A program made the translations under genes and the position numbers. Source: Bifidobacterium breve (GTDB taxonomy: Bacteria > Actinomycetota > Actinomycetes > Mycobacteriales > Mycobacteriaceae). Taken from it: DNA of 19,919 bases. A model generated the notes under the pieces. The model ran no database searches and was not told the DNA's origin. It worked only from the letters and a program-made list of their open reading frames with translations. Location of the stretch: assembly GCA_945882475.1 (NCBI GenBank), contig CAMCWJ010000013.1, positions 1 through 19,919 of the forward strand, written 5' to 3'. Below, piece by piece: positions 14,446 through 19,919 of this stretch (its first letter is position 1; every line of letters starts with the position of its first letter).

Positions 14446-15372
14446 GTGATCGTCGACATCCCGGACACCACCACCAACGAGATCAACAAGCGCATCATGC
14501 AATTGCGTGAGGAGGGCGGGGCGATCACCCTTGGCCGGGTGCTGACCCTGGTGGTGGCACCCGATACCGAGGACATCGTCGAGGATTCGATCGACGCCGC
14601 CGTCTCGGCCAGCCGCGAACATCCCTGCCGAATCATCGTCGTGGTGCCGGTCGACCGGTTGGCGTCCGAACCACGCTTGGACGGGCAGTTGCGGGTCGGC
14701 GGGGACGCCGGCGCCGGCGAAGTGGTGGTACTGCGGACCTCCGGTCCGCTGGCCGCACACGCCGCCAGCGTGGTGCTGCCGTTCCTGCTCCCCGACACCC
14801 CCGTCGTGGTCTGGTGGCCCGGATCGGCTCCGGAGGTTCCGTCGCAGGATCTGCTGGGTCGCTTGGCAATTCGGCGGATCACCGATGCCACCGGCACCGA
14901 GGACCCGCTGGCCGCCCTGCGCAGCAGGCTGAAGGGCTATGCCGACGGGGACACCGACCTGGCGTGGAGCCGCATCACCTACTGGCGGGCGCTGTTGGCC
15001 TCCGCCCTGGATCAACCGCCGCACGAGCCGGTCACCACCGCGGTGGTGTCGGGGTTGCAGCACGAACCCGCCCTGGACATCCTGGCCGGCTGGCTGGCCA
15101 GCCGCATCGACGGCCCGGTACGCCGCGAAATCGGCGAATTGAAGGTCGAGTTGATGCAGCCCAGCCAGACCATCACCCTGAGCCGTCCGCAGGACGGCTC
15201 CATCGCGACGTTGGGCCGCACCGGGCGACCGAGTTCGCGGTTGCCGCTGGCCCGGCGGGAGACCCGCGAATGCCTGGCCGAGGACCTGCGTCGCCTCGAC
15301 GCCGACCAGATCTACCACGCGGCCCTGGCCGGTATCGAGAAGGTCCAGTACGCACCGGGCGGGAGTGCCTGA
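14446..15372 (+). CDS. opcA: OpcA, glucose-6-phosphate dehydrogenase assembly protein
   Basis: Partner protein needed for active or correctly regulated G6PD in cyanobacteria and actinobacteria. The 308-residue product begins VIVDIPDTTTNEINKRIMQL, matching the mycobacterial OpcA N terminus, and continues with EGGAITLGRVLTL. The core has TPVVVWWPGSAP, and a conserved tail region follows with LPLARRETRECLAEDLRRLD. The GTG at 14446 is preceded by AAGGGG with a nine-base spacer, 22 bases after the zwf stop; a longer frame back to 14233 lies inside zwf and is rejected. It contains no catalytic motif that I can see, in line with a structural role. Neighbour pgl starts two bases after its stop. Equivalent to Rv1446c. 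Confidence 0.94.
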   Translation: MIVDIPDTTTNEINKRIMQLREEGGAITLGRVLTLVVAPDTEDIVEDSIDAAVSASREHPCRIIVVVPVDRLASEPRLDGQLRVGGDAGAGEVVVLRTSGPLAAHAASVVLPFLLPDTPVVVWWPGSAPEVPSQDLLGRLAIRRITDATGTEDPLAALRSRLKGYADGDTDLAWSRITYWRALLASALDQPPHEPVTTAVVSGLQHEPALDILAGWLASRIDGPVRREIGELKVELMQPSQTITLSRPQDGSIATLGRTGRPSSRLPLARRETRECLAEDLRRLDADQIYHAALAGIEKVQYAPGGSA

Positions 15373-15374
15373 GG

Positions 15375-16109
15375 GTGGGGGTGACCGTCGAGACCTACCC
15401 CGACACCGAGGCCCTGGTCGCCGCTGCCGGGGACCGGTTGGCCGCCGAGATCTCGGCCGCCATCGCGGCGCGGGGTCGGGCGATGATCGTGCTCACCGGC
15501 GGCGGTACCGGTATCGGGCTACTCAAGCGCCTCGGCACCCACGATGTCGACTGGTCGAGGGTGCACCTGTTCTTCGGTGACGACCGGTACGTGCCCCGCG
15601 ATGATGACGACCGCAACGAGAAACAGGCCCGCGAGGCACTGCTCGATCACGTCGGGATCCCGGACGGCAATATCCATTCCATGCCGGCCAGCGACGACGG
15701 GTTCGGCACCGACCTTGACGGGGCGGCCCGCGCCTACGAAGAAGACTTGGCGAGCGTCGCCGAACCCGGTTCGCCTACTCCGGAATTCGACGTCCATCTG
15801 CTCGGCATGGGCGGCGAGGGGCATGTGAATTCGCTGTTCCCGCACACCGCGGCGGTACTGGAGACCGCCCGAATGGTGGTCGGGGTCGCCGACTCGCCCA
15901 AACCTCCCCCGCAGCGCATCACCCTGACTCTGCCCGCGGTGCGGCGCTCCCTGCAGGTGTGGCTGGTGGTGTCGGGCGAGGTGAAGGCCGACGCGGTTGC
16001 TGCCGCGATCGGCGGCGCCGACCCGGCCGATGTGCCTGCCGCGGGTGCGATCGGGCAGCAGGAGACCGTGTGGCTGCTCGACGCGACTGCCGCGAGCGGA
16101 CTGCGCTGA
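15375..16109 (+). CDS. pgl: 6-phosphogluconolactonase
   Basis: Hydrolyses 6-phosphogluconolactone to 6-phosphogluconate, the second oxidative pentose phosphate step; cytoplasmic, NagB/DevB fold. Motifs in the 244-residue product are TGGGTGIG (41-48, phosphate binding), FFGDDRYVP (66-74), DDDDRNEKQAR and HLLGMGGEGHVNSLFPH, in which the usual Asp before Gly-His is Glu, as I recall also for M. tuberculosis DevB. SPKPPPQRITLTLPA is the conserved later stretch. Two GTG starts are possible, 15375 and 15381; the first has GGGAG (15361-15365) nine bases upstream and is chosen, though the second gives nearly the same protein. It closes the tkt-tal-zwf-opcA-pgl operon. Equivalent to Rv1445c (devB). Confidence 0.95.
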   Translation: MGVTVETYPDTEALVAAAGDRLAAEISAAIAARGRAMIVLTGGGTGIGLLKRLGTHDVDWSRVHLFFGDDRYVPRDDDDRNEKQAREALLDHVGIPDGNIHSMPASDDGFGTDLDGAARAYEEDLASVAEPGSPTPEFDVHLLGMGGEGHVNSLFPHTAAVLETARMVVGVADSPKPPPQRITLTLPAVRRSLQVWLVVSGEVKADAVAAAIGGADPADVPAAGAIGQQETVWLLDATAASGLR

Positions 16110-16152
16110 CCCCCGGATTCAGGCTGACCGCGCCCCTGGGCCGACCGCGGCA

Positions 16153-16158
16153 TAGACT
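16153..16158 (+). promoter_or_regulatory. -10 element (TAGACT) before the methyltransferase gene
   Basis: In the 106-bp gap between pgl and the methyltransferase, TAGACT fits TANNNT and would start transcription near 16165, giving a leader of about 50 bases with GGGGGA shortly before the GTG at 16216. It suggests that the methyltransferase has a promoter separate from the pentose phosphate operon. Confidence 0.4.
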
Positions 16159-16215
16159 TCGAATGCACACCGGAGAACTTCCATACCGGGTGCGCCGCAG
16201 ACGAGTGGGGGAATT

Positions 16216-17076
16216 GTGAGCACACTGGAGCAGTCTTACAAGGATGTCCAGGCCCACTACGACGTGTCGGACGATTTCTTCAGCCTGTTTCTCGACCCGA
16301 CGCTGACCTACACCTGCGCGTATTTCGAACAGGATGACTACAACCTGGAACAAGCGCAGATGGCGAAGATCGACTTGGTGCTGGGCAAGTTGAATCTGAA
16401 ACCGGGCATGACCGTCCTCGACGTCGGCTGCGGCTGGGGATCTGCGCTGGCGCGGGCGGTCGAGAAGTATGACGTCAACGTCATCGGGCTAACTCTCAGC
16501 AAGAATCAGTACCAGCACGTCAAGAAGTTATTCGCCGGCCTTCCCGGGGACAGAACCAAAGAAGTTCGCCTCCAGGCGTGGCAGGAGTTCGACGGCAAGA
16601 TCGATCGAGTGTTCATGATCGGTTCGTTTGAGCACTTTGGGTTCGAGACCTATCCCGAGTTCTTCCGCAAGATGTACGCCGCTCTCCCCGACGACGGTCG
16701 GATGCTGCTGCACACCATCGTCGCCCACGATGTCGACTTCTACCGCGACAATGGAATCACGCTCACGATCAGCGATTTGAAGTTCATCCTCTTCATGGCG
16801 AAAGTGATCTTCCCCGGTTGTCGACTGCCTTCCCCGGAGATCATCGGGGCGCGCAGTGCCGAAGCGGGATTCACGATCGAGCGCATCCAGAAGCTGGGCC
16901 CGCACTACGCGCGCACGCTGGACAACTGGCATGCGAATCTCGTCGCCCACCGCGACGAGGCCATCAAAATCGCAGGTCAACAGGTCTATGATGACTACGA
17001 CAAATACCTGACCGGCTGCGCAAACGGATTCCGAAAAGGCATCGTCAACCTGATGCAGTTCACCATCGTCAAGTAG
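16216..17076 (+). CDS. Mycolic acid / cyclopropane fatty acid synthase-family SAM methyltransferase
   Basis: SAM-dependent methyltransferase of the CmaA/MmaA/PcaA/UmaA family, which modifies double bonds in meromycolate or fatty acyl chains. At 286 residues it has the usual length. The N-terminal signature is AHYDVSDDFFSLFLDPTLTY; the SAM loop is VLDVGCGWG (67-75). The active-site set of CmaA1-type enzymes is complete with an offset of one: E139 (SFEHFG), H166 (LLHTI), Y231 (HYARTL) and C268 (TGCANGFRKG). The product (cyclopropane, methyl branch, hydroxyl) cannot be read from sequence; it departs from the better-known enzymes in stretches such as FMIGSFEHFGFETYPEFFRK and LKFILFMAKVIFPG. Sampled 60-base lines inside it are about 48-52% GC, against about 75% in a sampled tkt line. 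The GTG start follows GGGGGA. Confidence 0.9.
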   Translation: MSTLEQSYKDVQAHYDVSDDFFSLFLDPTLTYTCAYFEQDDYNLEQAQMAKIDLVLGKLNLKPGMTVLDVGCGWGSALARAVEKYDVNVIGLTLSKNQYQHVKKLFAGLPGDRTKEVRLQAWQEFDGKIDRVFMIGSFEHFGFETYPEFFRKMYAALPDDGRMLLHTIVAHDVDFYRDNGITLTISDLKFILFMAKVIFPGCRLPSPEIIGARSAEAGFTIERIQKLGPHYARTLDNWHANLVAHRDEAIKIAGQQVYDDYDKYLTGCANGFRKGIVNLMQFTIVK

Positions 17077-17086
17077 CCCAACCGGG

Positions 17087-17218
17087 TCAGCGTTTCCTGG
17101 CGTTGAGGACGTTGTCGGTCGGCGCGCCGTCGCTCTTGTCGCGTTTGGCGGCCCGCTTCTCTTTCAAAGATTTTCCGGACTTTTTCGCCATTGCCTGGCG
17201 CGGAGACTTATCAGCCAC
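17087..17218 (-). CDS. Small basic protein of 43 residues, function unknown
   Basis: A short reading frame from GTG (17218-17216) to TGA encodes 43 residues beginning MADKSPRQAMAKKSGKSLKE and ending DGAPTDNVLNARKR. About a third of the residues are Lys or Arg, with an AKKSGKSLKEKRAAKRDK core, so it is likely a nucleic-acid- or membrane-associated micro-protein, or disordered; this is inference. GGGGG lies six bases upstream of the GTG, and a TACAGT -10 lies further upstream. It follows ppc on the same strand by 67 bases and ends 10 bases from the convergent methyltransferase gene. Coding is supported by the start signal, composition and clean fit in the gap; I recall similar short Lys-rich hypothetical proteins in mycobacteria but cannot name a family. 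Confidence 0.65.
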   Translation of the reverse strand: MADKSPRQAMAKKSGKSLKEKRAAKRDKSDGAPTDNVLNARKR

Positions 17219-17225
17219 ACATGAC

Positions 17226-17241
17226 CCCCATCGTTGTGGGG
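17226..17241 (-). other. Small hairpin carrying the ribosome binding site of the micro-gene
   Basis: CCCCA (17226-17230) pairs with TGGGG (17237-17241) around a six-base loop. On the transcript strand the 3' arm contains the G-run that would serve as the micro-gene's ribosome binding site. The stem is short, so any effect on translation is speculative. Confidence 0.25.
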
Positions 17242-17263
17242 CCTGCACGGTCCCGTCCTGTGA

Positions 17264-17269
17264 ACTGTA
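17264..17269 (-). promoter_or_regulatory. -10 element (TACAGT) between ppc and the micro-gene
   Basis: On the minus strand this reads TACAGT, fitting TANNNT, with a predicted start near 17257 and a leader of about 40 bases before the micro-gene. It lies just after the ppc stop, so the micro-gene may be transcribed on its own as well as by ppc readthrough. Confidence 0.4.
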
Positions 17270-17285
17270 CGCCGATGAGCAGCAC

Positions 17286-19919
17286 TCAGCCGCTGTTGCG
17301 CAGCGCCGAGGCTAAACCGCTCATTGTCAACAGGATTCCCCGCTGAACCAGGTCGTCGTCATCACCGCTGCGGTAGCGACGCAGCAGTTCGACCTGCAGG
17401 TGGTTGAGCGGCTCGAGATACGGGAACCGGTTGAACACCGAACGGGCCAGTGCCGGGTTGTCAGCCAGCAGATCGTCGTGGCCGGTGATCAGCTTGTGCA
17501 TCGCGATGGTGCGGGCATGCTCGGTGCGGATCTTCTCGAACACCCGATTCCGCAATTCGGAGTCGGCGACGAGTTCGGAATACCGGGCCGCCAATCCCAT
17601 ATCGGACTTGGACAGCACCTGAGCCATGTTGGACAGCACCGTGCGGAAGAACGGCCACCTGGCGTAGAGATCACGCAGCACCTTGATGCGTTCTTCGCTA
17701 CCGTCGATCCAACCCTCGATCGCCGTGCCGGTGCCGTACCAGCCGGGCAGCATCACCCGGGACTGGCTCCAGGCGAGCACCCACGGGATTGCTCGCAGGT
17801 CGGCGATCGACGTGGTGGCCTTGCGGCTGGTGGGTCGGCTGCCGATATTGAGCGACCCGATCTCGCTGACCGGCGTGGAGGCCTCGAAATACTCGACGAA
17901 ACCCGCTGTGCGGTGCACTAATTCGCCGTAGGCATGCCGAGCAAGCTCGGCCAGCTCGTCGAGTACCCGATAGGCCGGCCCGGCGTCGGACCCGAGGCCC
18001 TCGACATCGAGCAGTGTCGACTCCAGGGTTGCCGCGATCAGGCTTTCCAGGTTGCGGTGCGCGATGCGGGGTTCGGCGTACTTGGCGGCGATCACCTCCC
18101 CCTGCTCGGTCAGTCGTAGCGAGCCGTCGACCGCGCCGGGTGGCTGAGCCAGGATCGCGTCATAGCTCGGCCCGCCGCCGCGACCGACGGTGCCGCCGCG
18201 GCCGTGGAAGAGCCGCAGCCGGATGCCCGTCCTACGGGCGGACTCGACCAGGTTCAACTCCGCCCGGTAGAGCGCCCAGTTCGCCGCCAGATAGCCGCCG
18301 TCCTTGTTGGAGTCGGAGTACCCGAGCATCACCTCCTGGGTGTCACCGCGCGCCCGGATCAACGTCCGGTACAGCGGGATCGCCATGGCCGCCTCGAAGA
18401 CGGCCGCGCCGCGCTGCAGGTCGTCGATCGTCTCGAACAACGGCACGATCCCCACCGGTGCGTACGGATGATCACCCGAAACATCAAGCAGCCCTGCCTC
18501 TTTAAGGAGCAGTGCCGCCTCCAGCAGATCCGATACCGACTGGCACATCGAGATGATGTAGGTCGGGACCGCATCGTCGCCCAGTAATCGAACTGCCCGT
18601 GCGGCAGCGGCGACGATGTCCAGTTCCTTGCGAGCCAATTCCGAGAGTTCGGCCCCGTCACGTACCAGGGGTCGTCGGGTGGACAACTCAGCCACCAGCA
18701 CGGCAATCCGGTCCGGCTCCGGCAATGAGAGGTAGTTGGGATGCACGCCGGCCCAGGCCAGCAGTTCAGCAACCACCTGCTCGTGGGTTTCGGAGTTCTG
18801 TCGCAGGTCCAGTCCACACAGGTGGAATCCGAAGGCCTCAACGGCGTCGCACAGCCGGGCCAGCCGGTCATCGGCCAGCAGCGCACTGCCGTGGGCGCGC
18901 AGGGACGCCTCGATCACCCCGAGATCGGCGAGCAGGTCGGCGGGGGTCGCGTACCGGGGCAAGCCGAGGTCCAGGATGTGCTCGGGTTGGCGGTCAAGGA
19001 TGGCCGCCGCGGTCGCCGTCAACCGGGCCCGCACTACCCGCACGGCGCGGCGATACGGTTCGTCGGCGCGGGTGGGATCGTCAAGGGCGGCGGCAAGGTC
19101 GACCAGTGCGGAGTCGGTCCGGACCAGCCTGGCCGACATCGACAATTCCTGCTCGAGGGCAGCCAACTCGTCGAAGTAGTGCGACAGCGCGGTGGCCGCG
19201 GCGCTGCCGGTGGCCAACTCGACCACCTCCGCGGTCACGTTCGGGTTGCCGTCGCGGTCACCGCCGATCCAGGATCCCGGCCGGACGATCGGGTGTTCGA
19301 GCAGCCCGGCATCGGGCCAGCGGCTGCGCAGTGCGTCCCGTACCGCGGCGTTGACTTTCGGAATCACCTCGAAGAACGCCGCCGGGTAGTAACGCAGTCC
19401 CGAGGCGATTTCATCTTGAATCTTCAAGCGCGACAGACGGATCAGTGCGGTCTGCCACAACGTGAGGATCTGTAGGCGCAGCTCGGTCTCGATCGACCGA
19501 CCGTCCTCGGTCTGATCCTGGCCGTGCAGCCGCAACCGCATCAGCCTGGTGATGTGGTTCTGGGTGTCGAAGATGGTACGTCGGCGGGTCTCGGTCGGAT
19601 GCGCGGTGATCACCGGTGACACCAGCGCGTCGCGCAGGGCGTCGGCGACCGTATCGGCGGGCAGATCGGCGGCGTCGAGCTTGCGGTAGGTCGCCGCGAG
19701 CGTGCTGTCGGCCGGCGGCTCCCCGGCGGCGATGTGGATCGCGCGGCGCCGTTCGCGGTGGATGTCCTCGGCGACATTGGCCAGCAGTGCGAAGTGGCTG
19801 AACGCGCGGATGACCGGGATCGCCTGGTGAATGTCGATGCCGTCGAACAGTCGTGCCATCTCGGCCCGATCGATTTCGGAACGGCGAACCCGGAACGACT
19901 CCACCCGGGCCCGTTCCAC
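17286..19919 (-). CDS. ppc: Phosphoenolpyruvate carboxylase, N terminus cut by the window edge
   Basis: Carboxylates phosphoenolpyruvate with bicarbonate to oxaloacetate, refilling the TCA cycle; cytoplasmic. About 878 codons are visible, with no in-window start: the frame is open to the last base, and the family's catalytic histidine motif VITAHPTE is at visible residue 107, against residue 138 in the E. coli enzyme, so at least about 30 residues are missing. Other signatures are GGDRDGNPNVTAEV, LDLRQNSETHE, GYSDSNKDGGYLAANW (PEP/bicarbonate site) and FHGRGGTVGRGGGP (mobile loop). The C terminus is SALRNSG, close to the conserved RNTG ending. No frameshift is seen. As I recall M. tuberculosis lacks this enzyme while several other mycobacteria and corynebacteria have it, which points to a nontuberculous species. 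Confidence 0.96.
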   Translation of the reverse strand: MERARVESFRVRRSEIDRAEMARLFDGIDIHQAIPVIRAFSHFALLANVAEDIHRERRRAIHIAAGEPPADSTLAATYRKLDAADLPADTVADALRDALVSPVITAHPTETRRRTIFDTQNHITRLMRLRLHGQDQTEDGRSIETELRLQILTLWQTALIRLSRLKIQDEIASGLRYYPAAFFEVIPKVNAAVRDALRSRWPDAGLLEHPIVRPGSWIGGDRDGNPNVTAEVVELATGSAAATALSHYFDELAALEQELSMSARLVRTDSALVDLAAALDDPTRADEPYRRAVRVVRARLTATAAAILDRQPEHILDLGLPRYATPADLLADLGVIEASLRAHGSALLADDRLARLCDAVEAFGFHLCGLDLRQNSETHEQVVAELLAWAGVHPNYLSLPEPDRIAVLVAELSTRRPLVRDGAELSELARKELDIVAAAARAVRLLGDDAVPTYIISMCQSVSDLLEAALLLKEAGLLDVSGDHPYAPVGIVPLFETIDDLQRGAAVFEAAMAIPLYRTLIRARGDTQEVMLGYSDSNKDGGYLAANWALYRAELNLVESARRTGIRLRLFHGRGGTVGRGGGPSYDAILAQPPGAVDGSLRLTEQGEVIAAKYAEPRIAHRNLESLIAATLESTLLDVEGLGSDAGPAYRVLDELAELARHAYGELVHRTAGFVEYFEASTPVSEIGSLNIGSRPTSRKATTSIADLRAIPWVLAWSQSRVMLPGWYGTGTAIEGWIDGSEERIKVLRDLYARWPFFRTVLSNMAQVLSKSDMGLAARYSELVADSELRNRVFEKIRTEHARTIAMHKLITGHDDLLADNPALARSVFNRFPYLEPLNHLQVELLRRYRSGDDDDLVQRGILLTMSGLASALRNSG

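Noticed and set aside
17103..17315. A 70-codon plus-strand frame between the methyltransferase and ppc
   Set aside because: No ribosome binding site, overlaps the ppc end, and the opposite strand has the better-supported basic micro-gene.
1..19919. tRNA or rRNA genes, CRISPR arrays, insertion sequences, phage or defence genes
   Set aside because: No such structure, repeat-spacer pattern, transposase motif or terminal inverted repeats were seen anywhere in the window.

Overview
The window reads as a core-genome segment of a high-GC Mycobacterium, most likely a nontuberculous or rapid-growing species (Mycolicibacterium type). This rests on the lipomannan mannosyltransferase MptB, a mycolic-acid-type SAM methyltransferase, frequent GTG starts, leaderless-type promoters, and gene order that follows (inverted) the M. 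tuberculosis block Rv1461-Rv1445c as I remember it: sufB, sufR, mptB, ABC ATPase, ABC permease, ctaA, ATP-grasp, qor, (PE_PGRS position), ctaB, tkt, tal, zwf2, opcA, pgl. The window is almost entirely genic. No stretch over 300 bases lacks a gene; the longest gap is the 282-bp ctaB-tkt divergent region.

Region by region. (1) 1-1084, minus strand: the Fe-S cluster repressor sufR, translationally coupled to sufB (only the first 113 codons are present). A SufR-type operator covers the start of sufR. (2) 1195-5604, plus strand: a tightly packed run mptB - ABC ATPase - ABC-2 permease - ctaA in which every junction overlaps by 1-4 bases, so membrane glycan synthesis, an exporter of unknown cargo and heme A synthesis are probably co-expressed. 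(3) 5521-7483: an ATP-grasp gene (minus) whose 3' end overlaps ctaA by 84 bp, divergent from a zinc-free quinone oxidoreductase. (4) 7526-8476: an unrecognised secreted or cell-envelope protein with a 9-residue repeat, at the place where M. tuberculosis carries a PE_PGRS gene. It overlaps the 3' end of ctaB. (5) 8407-9336, minus: ctaB, with a palindrome over its probable promoter.

(6) 9619-16109, plus: the pentose phosphate operon tkt-tal-zwf-opcA-pgl, in the same order known from Corynebacterium and Mycobacterium. It makes NADPH and links to non-oxidative sugar interconversion. (7) 16216-17076: an accessory, lower-GC mycolic/cyclopropane fatty acid synthase-family methyltransferase that I do not recall at this place in M. 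tuberculosis. (8) 17087-17218, minus: a 43-codon lysine/arginine-rich micro-gene. (9) 17286-19919, minus: phosphoenolpyruvate carboxylase, truncated at its N terminus by the window edge.

ctaA and ctaB together make heme A for cytochrome aa3 oxidase. tkt through pgl and ppc are central carbon metabolism. sufR/sufB control and carry out Fe-S assembly. I see no mobile element, phage, CRISPR array or RNA gene. The region is largely ordinary; the most interesting items are regulatory sites, overlapping gene ends, short coding repeats, the envelope-like orphan, the methyltransferase and the micro-gene.
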